Positions 1-8,498 of a DNA stretch of 64,000 nt are shown here, one piece after another (positions within the stretch are counted from its first letter, which is position 1; each line of letters begins with the position of its first letter). Origin of the DNA: Candidatus Obscuribacterales bacterium (GTDB lineage: Bacteria > Cyanobacteriota > Vampirovibrionia > Obscuribacterales > Obscuribacteraceae); assembly GCA_020054205.1 (NCBI GenBank), contig JAGVLS010000018.1:248001-312000 (forward strand), written 5' to 3'. The position numbers and the translations under genes are program-made. Below the pieces are notes generated by a model. That model saw only the letters and a list, made by a program, of their open reading frames with translations. It ran no database searches and was not told where the DNA came from.

Positions 1-1
1 A

Positions 2-49
2 TCTCAAGCGCCAGCTGTTCAGGAAACCAGTTTAAAATTAAAACCATAA
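2..49 (+). CDS. C-terminal end of an upstream gene (partial)
   Basis: In frame 2 the first bases read as the last 15 codons of an ORF ending in TAA at 47-49, with the tail SQAPAVQETSLKLKP. The gap to the next start is 17 bases, so the two genes could be cotranscribed. The other two frames give less protein-like tails, but the piece is too short to identify. It is listed only because it probably continues to the left of the window. Confidence 0.35.
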   Translation, partial: SQAPAVQETSLKLKP

Positions 50-66
50 TTCAGGGGGTTCTATAT

Positions 67-807
67 ATGATGGCTTGGACGATGCAACATAAGGTTGTAG
101 CGATATCTGTGTATATGCTTTTGGTTACAATAGATGCATTTTTTACAAATAGTTTTTTTGCCAAAGCAGCGACAACAGTAAGTAATACTTATTCTTTAGG
201 TAAAACAAAGCTTTCTCAAGGCAAGTATGCAGAAGCAATTAAACTTTTAGAACTAGCTGCACAAACACCAGAATTTAAAAATAATTGTGATTGCCATTTA
301 TGTTTAGGACAAGCATATTGTAGTCAAAAAAATTATGTTAAAGCCAAACAAGAACTGCGTATGGCTATAAGGCTAGGTAAAGGTTCGGCCAATGCTCAAA
401 AAGCAAATCAAATAATGATTACTAAAATACCGCACAGCATACTGAAACCGAAACTTGGTGAAGGCACTCAAATGATTGCAGCTTTGCTTGGTATTTCAGG
501 GCTTGATAGAGGTCCTGGTGGTGCTAAACCAAAAGTGTTTGAATTTTATGCAGATTGGTGTCAGCCATGTAAGCTATTGAAGCCTGTTTTAGCTAAAGCA
601 AAAGAGCAATATGCTGGGCAAATTGAATTTGTTAGTTACAATGTTGATGATGCTAAGAATGAAGAGTTTATCAATCAATATGAAGTAAGCCCAATACCAA
701 CAATTATTTTTCTTACTTCGGATAATGAAGTTGTTGGTTATTCGATTGGTTTTTCTGGAGAACAAGTAATTGTCAAAGAACTAAAAAAGATTCTTCCTAA
801 AGTCTAG
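67..807 (+). CDS. Membrane-anchored or exported TPR-thioredoxin fold protein
   Basis: The N-terminus (residues 10-35) is hydrophobic and ends in an FAKAA-like stretch, so it is a signal peptide or an uncleaved anchor. Residues 40-105 look like one or two TPR units (LSQGKYAEAIKLLELA, then a second helix pair). The C-terminal half is a thioredoxin domain with the active-site motif WCQPC (C165 and C168) and a cis-Pro-type SPIPT segment. The protein is predicted to carry out disulfide exchange or reduction outside the cytoplasm, with the TPR part binding a partner. AGGGGG 8 to 13 bases upstream supports the start; a second ATG follows directly. The substrate is unknown. Similar TPR-thioredoxin proteins are found in cytochrome maturation and in general redox roles. 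Confidence 0.8.
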   Translation: MMAWTMQHKVVAISVYMLLVTIDAFFTNSFFAKAATTVSNTYSLGKTKLSQGKYAEAIKLLELAAQTPEFKNNCDCHLCLGQAYCSQKNYVKAKQELRMAIRLGKGSANAQKANQIMITKIPHSILKPKLGEGTQMIAALLGISGLDRGPGGAKPKVFEFYADWCQPCKLLKPVLAKAKEQYAGQIEFVSYNVDDAKNEEFINQYEVSPIPTIIFLTSDNEVVGYSIGFSGEQVIVKELKKILPKV

Positions 808-896
808 TGGCTATCATACTTTTGGGGGATTCACATTCGATCATTACACATGTTAACAATTGATAAAGAGGGTATATAGTTTTTGGAAGTAATTTT

Positions 897-1631
897 GTGT
901 GCGCAGAATCTGATGAATTAATAGATTTAGGTATCATGGATTGGGAAGAAAACAATTCAAATCAAGTAATTAATGTTCTTATTGTTGAAGATCATGAAAT
1001 TACACGTGTTGGCTTAAAGCTTACATTGTCGCAAATGCCTTTGTTAAAAGTGATTGGCGAGGCTGAAGATGGGCAATCTGCGATAAGTCGTGCTTTAGAA
1101 TTAAAGCCAAACGTTATTCTTATGGATATTGGGTTGCCATCAATGGATGGTATTGAAGCAACACTTACAATAAAAACACAAATGCCGGACATGAGAATTG
1201 TAATGTTAACTTCACACGACAACGATCGAGATATTTTTGCAGCATTGGCAGCTGGAGCTGATGGTTATTGTTTAAAAGAGGTTTCGGGGACACAATTATC
1301 TTTAGCAATTAGAACCGTTGCCGATGGTGCAGCTTGGTTAGATCCAGCTATAGCAAGTCGTGTTTTAAAAGCTAGTGCTCAAACAGGACAAATTCATACA
1401 AGTGAAAATTTAATCCCGATAACACAATCGTCATCAATAGGTAGACTTTCGCAAAGAGAAATGGAAGTTTTAGCCTTGGTTGTAGAAGGATTAAGTAATC
1501 AAGAAATTGCCAATAGATTAGGTTTAAGTGTAGAGACAATAAAAACACATATGCGCCACATTATGGAAAAATTGGCAGTATCAGACCGTACTCAAGCTGC
1601 GGTGAAAGCAATGCGTCAGGGACTGGTATAA
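897..1631 (+). CDS. NarL/FixJ-family response regulator
   Basis: Residues 25-145 form a receiver domain: acidic pocket VEDHE, phosphoacceptor D77 in LMDIGLP, and the conserved switch Thr/Ser in LTSHD. A LuxR-type helix-turn-helix follows at about 180-244 (LSQREMEVLALV, then GLSNQEIANRLGLSVETIKTH). This is a DNA-binding transcription regulator controlled by phosphorylation. No histidine kinase lies beside it, so its partner is elsewhere. The start is GTG with GGAAG 7 bases upstream; an in-frame ATG at codon 14 (936) is an alternative that would leave the receiver intact. The signal and targets cannot be read from the sequence. Confidence 0.9.
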   Translation: MCAESDELIDLGIMDWEENNSNQVINVLIVEDHEITRVGLKLTLSQMPLLKVIGEAEDGQSAISRALELKPNVILMDIGLPSMDGIEATLTIKTQMPDMRIVMLTSHDNDRDIFAALAAGADGYCLKEVSGTQLSLAIRTVADGAAWLDPAIASRVLKASAQTGQIHTSENLIPITQSSSIGRLSQREMEVLALVVEGLSNQEIANRLGLSVETIKTHMRHIMEKLAVSDRTQAAVKAMRQGLV

Positions 1632-1743
1632 GTAAAGTTTATAATTTGTTTGTCTGATAAATCGGCACTAAGTCGATTTGTTTAAGTATCTATACAAATA
1701 TGGCACAATAATGTAAAAGTAGCGCGAAAGGAATTCATGGATC

Positions 1744-3339
1744 TTGGATTCAGTTGAAGTTATTACAGTTTTATTGTTGATAGCAACAGCAGTTGCTATG
1801 GCTGTGAAATGGATTAAAGTGCCATATTCTATTGCTTTGGTCATAGTTGGATTGCTTATTGGTGTATTTCAAATAATACCAAGAGTGGAGATGACACCAG
1901 AGCTAATTCTACTTGTTTGTTTGCCACCACTATTGTTTGAAGCATCTTGGAACTTAAACTTAGATTTGTTGAAACAAAATTGGAAACCAATAGCAGTACT
2001 TGCAACAATTGGTGTAATTATTTCTATGTCAGTTACTGCTTGTATATTGCATTATTTTGCTCATGTCAGTTTGCAATATGCTTTTTTATTTGGTGCTATG
2101 ATAGCAGCTACAGATCCAATTTCAGTATTGGCTGTTTTTAAAAAAATGGGTGTAAGTAAACGTCTAACTATTTTATTAGAGGGAGAAAGTTTATTTAACG
2201 ACGGCACAGCTGTAGTTTTGTTTAAATTAGTACTGATGGTAGTTTTGGCAGGGGCTGTAAATTCCTACTCATTACTTGCTTTTGATTTTGTAAAAGTAAT
2301 TGTAGGTGGAATTTTAATTGGCTGTTTAATTGGTTATTTAGCTTCAAACATAACTAAATATTTTGAAGATCATTTGCTGGAAATTATGCTTACTACTATA
2401 GCTGCCTATGGTGCTTTTATTCTAGCTGAACAAATGCATGTTTCTCCAGTTTTGTCGGTTGTAGCTGCTGGTATTGTAATTGGAAATTATGGTTCTTATA
2501 ACCATATGTCCGCGTCAACACGATTAGCGGTTAATTCGTTTTGGGAATATGCTGCTTTTATAGTAGAGTCACTGGTTTTTTTATTAATAGGTCTACAAGT
2601 AAAATGGGAATTGTTAGTTGAAAATCTCCCATTAATTGGTATTGCAATTGGCGCAATTTTATTGGCACGTTTAGTTGTTGTTTATGGTTTGTCACCATTT
2701 TTATCAACAAAACAATTACCTATCTCATATGCCTGGCGACATATACTATTTTGGGGAGCATTGCGTGGGTCTTTATCTATGGCGTTGGCGCTAAGTTTGC
2801 CAGCAAATTTAGATATGAAAGAACAAATTGTTATTCTTATATTTGGTGTTGTATTATTTACTTTGCTTATACCTGGTCTTACTATAGAGCCACTGATTAA
2901 TTTATTGGGTCTGAAAAAAATTAGCCCTAAGGTCAATGAATATCAACTTTTACGAGCTAAACTAATTGCAATAAAAGCATCTCTGAGTGCTCTTGAATCA
3001 TTACATCATGGCAATAGTATTTCCCATCATGTTTATGAAAAATTGAAAAAACAAGCTTTAGAAGAACAAGACAAAATTAAGGCAGATATTGAAGACTTAC
3101 ATTTAGCAAATGCTTCTATTGAACACATGCAAGTTTATCAAGCTAGTAAACAAATGTTGGAATCAAGAAAAGATAGTTTAATTAGTTTAGCTAAAAAAGA
3201 AGGCGTGAATCAAAATTTGATTGCTGATTTGATTGTAGAAATTGATCAGCAAATTGATGGATTGACTTATACAGCTAATAATGCAGATACACAATTAGAT
3301 AAAACAACCAATTTAGAAAAAAGCGAAGATGTAGTTTAA
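1744..3339 (+). CDS. Na+/H+ (cation/proton) antiporter, CPA1 family
   Basis: An integral membrane protein with about 12 hydrophobic segments in residues 1-395, then a charged, coiled-coil-like cytoplasmic tail (395-531). Family hallmarks are visible: ATDPISVLAVFKKMG in the ion-binding region and LFNDGTAVVLF just after it. It is predicted to exchange Na+ or K+ for protons across the inner membrane for pH and salt balance. The start is TTG with AAAGGA upstream. An ATG seven bases earlier (1737) is in another frame and stops after six codons. The tail is longer than in minimal NhaP proteins and may be regulatory. Confidence 0.88.
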   Translation: MDSVEVITVLLLIATAVAMAVKWIKVPYSIALVIVGLLIGVFQIIPRVEMTPELILLVCLPPLLFEASWNLNLDLLKQNWKPIAVLATIGVIISMSVTACILHYFAHVSLQYAFLFGAMIAATDPISVLAVFKKMGVSKRLTILLEGESLFNDGTAVVLFKLVLMVVLAGAVNSYSLLAFDFVKVIVGGILIGCLIGYLASNITKYFEDHLLEIMLTTIAAYGAFILAEQMHVSPVLSVVAAGIVIGNYGSYNHMSASTRLAVNSFWEYAAFIVESLVFLLIGLQVKWELLVENLPLIGIAIGAILLARLVVVYGLSPFLSTKQLPISYAWRHILFWGALRGSLSMALALSLPANLDMKEQIVILIFGVVLFTLLIPGLTIEPLINLLGLKKISPKVNEYQLLRAKLIAIKASLSALESLHHGNSISHHVYEKLKKQALEEQDKIKADIEDLHLANASIEHMQVYQASKQMLESRKDSLISLAKKEGVNQNLIADLIVEIDQQIDGLTYTANNADTQLDKTTNLEKSEDVV

Positions 3340-3389
3340 CGCTTGGAATTACTGTCAATTTTATTAGCGACCAATTGGGTGTAGCAAAT

Positions 3390-3518
3390 ATGCGGACAAC
3401 TTTAGATATACTAATAAAGATAATAGAAGAAATAGCATTTTATACTTTGCCTTTTGGAAAGTTTTTATTAGTAGTAATTGTGCTTTCAGTTTTTTGGTTT
3501 TATTTTCAAACGAAATAA
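3390..3518 (+). CDS. Possible 42-aa single-span membrane peptide
   Basis: An ATG-initiated ORF of 42 codons sits between the antiporter and fumarase. It has an amphipathic N-terminus (MRTTLDILIKIIEEIAFY), then one strongly hydrophobic segment (FLLVVIVLSVFWFYF) and a basic end. The composition is membrane-like rather than random. No good Shine-Dalgarno sequence is visible and no family is recognised. It might be a small membrane protein linked to the antiporter, or a chance ORF in AT-rich DNA. Confidence 0.35.
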   Translation: MRTTLDILIKIIEEIAFYTLPFGKFLLVVIVLSVFWFYFQTK

Positions 3519-3627
3519 GATTAGGAATTAGAAATGCTTATCTCTAAAGCTTTGAGAGCTTATATAATTTAGAACGTATTTTGTGCAAAAAAGTGCAATT
3601 AATATTCACTTGGCAAGGAGTGTAATA

Positions 3628-5028
3628 ATGGCTGTTAAGCAGTTAACAAGAGTAGAGTGCGATTCAATGGGAGAAATGGAAGTTCCAGAAGATGCTTATT
3701 ATGGTGCCAGTACACAAAGAGCAGTTTTAAATTTCCCAATTAGTAATTTGAGATTTTCTCGTTCATTTATCAAAGCACTTGCATTAATAAAATACGCAGC
3801 AGCTGAAGTCAACAAAGAATATGGCGAGCTTGATGACAAAATTGCTCAAGCAATAAAACAAGCAGCTAAAGAAGTTGCTCAAGGCAAATTTGATAATCAG
3901 TTTGTAGTAGATATTTTTCAAACTGGCTCTGGTACTTCAACTAATATGAATGCTAATGAAGTAATTGCAAATAGAGCAATTGAAATTTTGGGTGGAAAGC
4001 GTGGAGATAGAAAACTTGTTCATCCTAATGATCATGTAAATAATGGCATGTCATCAAATGATGCAATACCGACTGCTATCCATGTAGCATGTTTGATTGA
4101 AATGAAAGAAAGTCTAAGACCTGCTCTTGAAACTTTAAGAAATAGTTTGAGCAAAAAATCTAAAGAATTTATGGATGTAATAAAAACTGGTCGCACGCAT
4201 TTGCAAGATGCAACACCAATTAGACTAGGACAAGAATTTTTAGGCTACACTGGACAATTAGAGAGAGCCTTAGAGCGTTTAACATACGCAGAAGATCGTT
4301 TATCTCAAGTAGCTTTAGGCGGAACTGCCGTTGGCACTGGTATTAATAGTCGTCCTGATTTTGCCAAACGGGTTTTAGAAAAATTATCTAAATTAACACA
4401 AGTAAAAATAAAAGAAACAACTAACCATTTTCAAGCACAAAGTACTTTAGATGAAATGGTTGATGCTTCTGGTGTGCTGAAAACAATTGCAGTTAGTTTA
4501 ACTAAAATTGCAAATGACATACGTTGGCTAGGATCAGGACCAAGAGCTGGTTTTGGTGAAATAGCACTGCCTGAAGTTCAACCAGGAAGTTCAATAATGC
4601 CAGGCAAAGTAAATCCTGTTATTGCTGAATCATTATTACAAGTAACAGCGCAGGTAATCGGAAATGATTTGACAGTTACTTTAGCTGGGCAATCAGGAAA
4701 TTTTGAACTTAATGTTATGCAACCTGTAGCTGCATTTAATTTATTGCAGTCTATCTCATTGCTAGCTGCTGCTTGCCATAATTTTGCTCGCCAATGCATT
4801 GATGGCGTTAAAGCTACTCACAAAGGTCCTGAGATGGTTGAAAGAGGGCTTGCTTTGTGTACTGCTTTGGTTCCAGCCATTGGTTATGATTTGTCGGCAC
4901 AAATTTCCCATGAGGCATCTCATTCTGGAGCAACAATTCGTGAAGTTGCCAGAAAACAGACCAAGCTTTCAGAGGAAGAACTTAATAAATTACTTGACCC
5001 ATTTAAGATGACAGAACCTGATCTTTAA
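3628..5028 (+). CDS. fumC: Fumarate hydratase, class II
   Basis: Interconverts fumarate and L-malate in the citric acid cycle or its reductive branch; cytoplasmic homotetramer. The protein is 466 aa, the usual length. It shows the superfamily signature GSSIMPGKVNP, the TGRTHLQDATP segment with the catalytic-site His, and GGTAVGTGINSRP. The N-terminal DSMGEMEVPEDAYYGASTQR fits fumarase better than aspartase, which usually has a different D-x-LG-x start. The ATG at 3628 has AAGGAG at the right distance; an upstream in-frame start at 3583 adds residues unlike the family. With the B12 mutase subunit and carboxyltransferase elsewhere in the window it could serve a succinate-propionate branch. Confidence 0.93.
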   Translation: MAVKQLTRVECDSMGEMEVPEDAYYGASTQRAVLNFPISNLRFSRSFIKALALIKYAAAEVNKEYGELDDKIAQAIKQAAKEVAQGKFDNQFVVDIFQTGSGTSTNMNANEVIANRAIEILGGKRGDRKLVHPNDHVNNGMSSNDAIPTAIHVACLIEMKESLRPALETLRNSLSKKSKEFMDVIKTGRTHLQDATPIRLGQEFLGYTGQLERALERLTYAEDRLSQVALGGTAVGTGINSRPDFAKRVLEKLSKLTQVKIKETTNHFQAQSTLDEMVDASGVLKTIAVSLTKIANDIRWLGSGPRAGFGEIALPEVQPGSSIMPGKVNPVIAESLLQVTAQVIGNDLTVTLAGQSGNFELNVMQPVAAFNLLQSISLLAAACHNFARQCIDGVKATHKGPEMVERGLALCTALVPAIGYDLSAQISHEASHSGATIREVARKQTKLSEEELNKLLDPFKMTEPDL

Positions 5029-5075
5029 TTAAAATGGGTAAAGAACGGTAATAAAATTATTAGTTATCAAGAAAA

Positions 5076-5105
5076 GTACTTGTCCAGAGAATGAAGAACA
5101 AGTAC
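5076..5105 (+). other. Inverted repeat between fumC and the next gene
   Basis: An 8-base perfect inverted repeat, GTACTTGT at 5076-5083 and ACAAGTAC at 5098-5105, with a 14-base loop. A second short repeat (TCCCA/TGGGA) lies just downstream. No U-tract follows, so a plain terminator is unlikely; it could be a protein site or a leader structure of the gene at 5172. Confidence 0.3.
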
Positions 5106-5171
5106 CTTGGTAATAGTAATGGTTCCCAAGTAGAACAAGTGGGACAATTTTGATTTTGATGGAGATTTAAA

Positions 5172-6440
5172 ATGCAAGAAAGGTTTTTTCTCGGTTTTGT
5201 AATCATTTTAATTAATGTCTTCCTTTTTACTTCGGTTAATGTTTGTGCAATTGAAAAAGCACCAGAGAAAACCATTGAGGAAGTTCAAAACTTAAATAAT
5301 GAAACTTTGGTGAAAGCAGTAAATAATTACATGCAAACACCAAGTTCTGACACTTTTAGAGAATTTACAAAAACATTTAGAAATATATTGCTTAGTTCTC
5401 CAAATACAAAATTACCGGCAGCTGCAATATTGGCTAATTATCCTAGTTTGTCGCAAATAGGAACAAAAGCAATTGATATTTCTGGCGGTCGATTATGGGT
5501 ATTTACCAAAGTTGGTGACAATCATGAAGCAATTGTTCAGTGCCTGGATACAAAATCACGAGTAATAAAAGTAGGTAGACGTAAAAAGGTAGTTCATGAT
5601 CAAGTTTCACACATTGAGAGTATTGGTTTGCCAAATGCAGTTGTGATACGTGAAGGTAAATTGATAAATGGTAAAGATGGTTTTCGTTTATTAGTTCTTG
5701 CTGGAGACAAAACCAATGGCACTATTTGGTTGAAAGCATATCGGATGATAGATGGGCATTTCAAAGAATCTAGCCAATACTTTGCTTCTGTACCATCTTT
5801 TTTACTTGATGATGTTTCTGGATGGGTATCTTTTCATGGCAATGATCTTATATGTACAGTTTCGCCAATGAAATCTTCTCCAGCAAGTAATGCTTCTGTA
5901 GCTAGTTTACCAGAATCAGAGCGATCTACTTACAAATTTTGTTTGCGCATAAGTCAGGCTGGTTATGTTCTTGAATCTGGAATTGTGGATGTTGCACCAT
6001 ATTCGGTGCTGTGTCAATTTGTTCAAGCGATAAAGCAAGGAAGAGCTGACATAGCGAAAGCACATGTAATTGACAGTAAGCTCATGAGCATACCTAAATA
6101 TATTGGACTAAACGCTAATTATTCTCATAACTATAAAGTTACACAAATGGCAGCATCTCCCTCGGGTACTTATCGATATAGGCTGCTTACTGGACTAAAA
6201 GATGATTTGATTATTGATGTTGTATCAATTAAAAGTATTCCAGCAAATAAAATAGAGCCATTTAGATATGACTGGCTGATAAAAGCAATTTTTGTTGCGC
6301 CTGCTGATAAATTCTTGCAAACGATAGCTGAAAATTTACCTCAGGCAAACTTAGCGGTTGTCGAGCTTCATGATGCTAATTCTAGCCATGAGAGTCGTCC
6401 ACAAGCGGTTTCAGTAAAAACAATAAAGACTCAGCCATAA
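5172..6440 (+). CDS. Secreted protein of unknown function
   Basis: A 422-aa protein with a clear N-terminal signal sequence: basic start, hydrophobic core FFLGFVIILINVFLFTSVN, then a probable cleavage site near CAIEKA. No family is recognised. The mature part alternates short beta-like stretches such as GGRLWVFTKVGD and AIVQCLD, suggesting a beta-rich, perhaps propeller-like fold; this is only an impression from the pattern. GGAG lies 8 bases before the ATG. It stands between fumarase and a DUF4388 protein without close coupling to either. Confidence 0.6.
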   Translation: MQERFFLGFVIILINVFLFTSVNVCAIEKAPEKTIEEVQNLNNETLVKAVNNYMQTPSSDTFREFTKTFRNILLSSPNTKLPAAAILANYPSLSQIGTKAIDISGGRLWVFTKVGDNHEAIVQCLDTKSRVIKVGRRKKVVHDQVSHIESIGLPNAVVIREGKLINGKDGFRLLVLAGDKTNGTIWLKAYRMIDGHFKESSQYFASVPSFLLDDVSGWVSFHGNDLICTVSPMKSSPASNASVASLPESERSTYKFCLRISQAGYVLESGIVDVAPYSVLCQFVQAIKQGRADIAKAHVIDSKLMSIPKYIGLNANYSHNYKVTQMAASPSGTYRYRLLTGLKDDLIIDVVSIKSIPANKIEPFRYDWLIKAIFVAPADKFLQTIAENLPQANLAVVELHDANSSHESRPQAVSVKTIKTQP

Positions 6441-6461
6441 CCATAGATAGATTTATTTGTT

Positions 6462-6487
6462 TTTCTCTTTTGTTTTGTCAAGAGAAA
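6462..6487 (+). other. Hairpin downstream of the secreted-protein gene
   Basis: TTTCTCTT at 6462-6469 and AAGAGAAA at 6480-6487 form an 8-pair stem with a 10-base loop, 22 bases after the stop codon at 6440. The position suits a terminator, but no T-run follows the stem, so the role is uncertain. Confidence 0.35.
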
Positions 6488-6526
6488 GTAAATAGATAGA
6501 TGACTGAATCTAAAGGAAGCATAGCT

Positions 6527-6569
6527 ACACACTTGTAGGACCAATGGCTAGTTTTTGGGTAAAGTGTGT
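6527..6569 (+). promoter_or_regulatory. Leader hairpin before the DUF4388 gene
   Basis: ACACACTT at 6527-6534 pairs with AAGTGTGT at 6562-6569. The 3' arm covers a possible GTG start at 6566 and ends just before the AGAGG at 6572. If transcribed, folding could limit ribosome access. This is seen as sequence complementarity only. Confidence 0.3.
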
Positions 6570-6589
6570 GTAGAGGCATCACAAGTTAT

Positions 6590-8476
6590 ATGTCTTTTGA
6601 AGAACAATTAGACGATTCAAATCTCATTACATCTCCGCTTACCTTTAGAACTTACTCTTATCGCGAAAATATTTTTGCAGAATTCGAGGGGCTAATTGGT
6701 GAGGGGAAAAAGTTTGATGGGCTAATTATTGATTTAATGCAAACAGGATTTTCATTGCCAATGGAAATGATTGTCAAGTTTTTTAATTATGGCAAACGTT
6801 TACTAAAGCCAGAAGGAGTAATGTTATTTGTAAAGCCTGATGGGGCGATTACTCTTACTAAAGACGACCCAGGTGGTGGACTAACTCTTAATATTTACGA
6901 TAGTCCATTTGGAATTTTTACACGTTATCCAATGTTAGCTGATTATTTATGCGCCACAGTCTCTGGTGTTGATCGTAGACGCCTGCGTGGTGGAGGTAGC
7001 ACATTAGCTAATCATATTCTTTATACTTCTATCCCAGTTTTAACTAGTAAAGGTACTGAACTAAAAAATAGATTTGAAATACCACCGCCACAAAATTGGT
7101 TGTTGCAGTTAATTGATGATTATTCTTCGTGTGAGGCTATTGCTCGTTTAATGGAAGCTAGGCACCATGTGCATTCAGATGAAACATTTGCTCTTTTGCA
7201 AGAATTGGAATCAGAGGGAATTATTTTCCCAATTTTTGCTCGCATTCAGTTTTTAGCAAATTGTTATCATAACCATAAGCCATTTCGACTAGGTAGATAC
7301 ATGGTTGCCTCAAGTATTATTACTCCTTCTCAGCTAGAAGAATTGCTTGAAATGCAACAAGAAGAAGGTTGGGGAAGAAATCAAAAAACTTTCTTAGGAC
7401 TTTTAGCGATAAGGCGTGGTTATATCAATACCAGAGAATTAGAATTGCTTTTAAATGACCAATATCTTTATGGTGGTTATCATAAAGCTGCTGAAGCTGA
7501 TGAAATGCGAGCGGAGAAAAAGCGTAGTATAGAAACTGTTCGTGATTCTATGATTGGTAGTCTTGGCGCAATTGATTCTGCTGGATTATTGCAATCAATT
7601 TCTACAGCTAAAAAAACTGGACTTTTGACTATAGAAAATAGAGATAAGACAATTATTGTTTTGTTTAGCGAAGGAAAGCCAACGCATGCTCGATTAGGCA
7701 AATTGTCAGGAATGGAGGCTGTAACTGAATATCTTGTAACTTGGAATGAAGGAATTTTTGTGTTTCGAGATAAGGGCATGTCTCCTGAAATTACTGCTGA
7801 CTGTTTGTTGAATCAATCATTAGATAGAATGCTTCTTGATGGGGCACTGTATCAAGATCAAGTAAACACTATACTTGCACAAATACCAGAGGGAAGAAAT
7901 GCTGTGCTAGAAAGAGTCTGGAATTTTGATGAATTGTGGATTGAATTTTCTCAAAAAGATTTACATTATTTTGATGAAACCATTGTTGCTGAAAAAGAAA
8001 AAGCAAAAATATACCAGGTGGCAAAAAAGATTGATGGGCTGACAATCATAGATGAGGTGATTAATTCTACTGATGATTGGACAACTAATAAGATATTGAA
8101 GTCTATTCAGTTGATGTTGGATAACAAACTAATCGTGAGCCAGCAAACTAGTTTGTTTAGACCGTTGACATTGTTTCAACGTGTGTCTGGAGAAATACAA
8201 GCTTTAATTGGTAAAGAAGAAAATAAAAATTTATTGTTGGTTAGTTCGCATTATGTGCATGGAGAATCTGCTGCTGCCCGCCGTTTCAATATTGATGTAG
8301 AAGGTAGAATTAGTGTTAATCTCAATGAAGTAAAAAATTCAGGAACACCAGTGTCCGTGGTGCTGTTAGAATTGCGTCGCTGGATGGAAGCATATTTAGC
8401 ATATGTACGCAGACAAGTAGATCCTCAAATAGTTGACGCTTTATTGTCCCGCGTAGTTAAGGGCGGCAACGACTAA
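6590..8476 (+). CDS. DUF4388 (PATAN)-domain regulatory protein with MshE-N-like segment
   Basis: Large cytoplasmic protein of 628 aa from this ATG. The first 150 residues hold a Rossmann-like alternation (FDGLIIDLMQTGF, then RLLKPEGVMLFVKP) that I cannot assign. Residues about 230-300 read FRLGRYMVASSIITPSQLEELL followed by FLGLLAIRRGYINTRELELLL, the same helix-strand pattern as the repeats of the protein at 45590. A DUF4388 domain follows at about 315-400 (GLLQSISTAKKTGLLTIEN, then FSEGKPTHARLG), known from gliding and signalling proteins of deltaproteobacteria and cyanobacteria. The C-terminal third has helical, winged-helix-like stretches. GTG at 6566 is an alternative start adding eight residues. 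No catalytic motif is visible, so an adaptor role is inferred. Confidence 0.7.
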   Translation: MSFEEQLDDSNLITSPLTFRTYSYRENIFAEFEGLIGEGKKFDGLIIDLMQTGFSLPMEMIVKFFNYGKRLLKPEGVMLFVKPDGAITLTKDDPGGGLTLNIYDSPFGIFTRYPMLADYLCATVSGVDRRRLRGGGSTLANHILYTSIPVLTSKGTELKNRFEIPPPQNWLLQLIDDYSSCEAIARLMEARHHVHSDETFALLQELESEGIIFPIFARIQFLANCYHNHKPFRLGRYMVASSIITPSQLEELLEMQQEEGWGRNQKTFLGLLAIRRGYINTRELELLLNDQYLYGGYHKAAEADEMRAEKKRSIETVRDSMIGSLGAIDSAGLLQSISTAKKTGLLTIENRDKTIIVLFSEGKPTHARLGKLSGMEAVTEYLVTWNEGIFVFRDKGMSPEITADCLLNQSLDRMLLDGALYQDQVNTILAQIPEGRNAVLERVWNFDELWIEFSQKDLHYFDETIVAEKEKAKIYQVAKKIDGLTIIDEVINSTDDWTTNKILKSIQLMLDNKLIVSQQTSLFRPLTLFQRVSGEIQALIGKEENKNLLLVSSHYVHGESAAARRFNIDVEGRISVNLNEVKNSGTPVSVVLLELRRWMEAYLAYVRRQVDPQIVDALLSRVVKGGND

Positions 8477-8498
8477 ACGTGGAGTGGAGTAAAATCTA

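Noticed and set aside
1659..1679. Terminator after the NarL-type regulator (AAATCG/CGATTT)
   Set aside because: The six-pair AT-rich stem has no clear T-run and could easily occur by chance.
3583..3627. Upstream start for fumarase
   Set aside because: Adds 15 residues unlike the family, and the ATG at 3628 has a strong AAGGAG.
5076..5105. Rho-independent terminator for fumC
   Set aside because: The stem is not followed by a T-run; kept only as an inverted repeat of unknown role.
7480..7779. 99-codon minus-strand frame inside the DUF4388 gene
   Set aside because: Antisense to a well-supported coding region, with no ribosome site.
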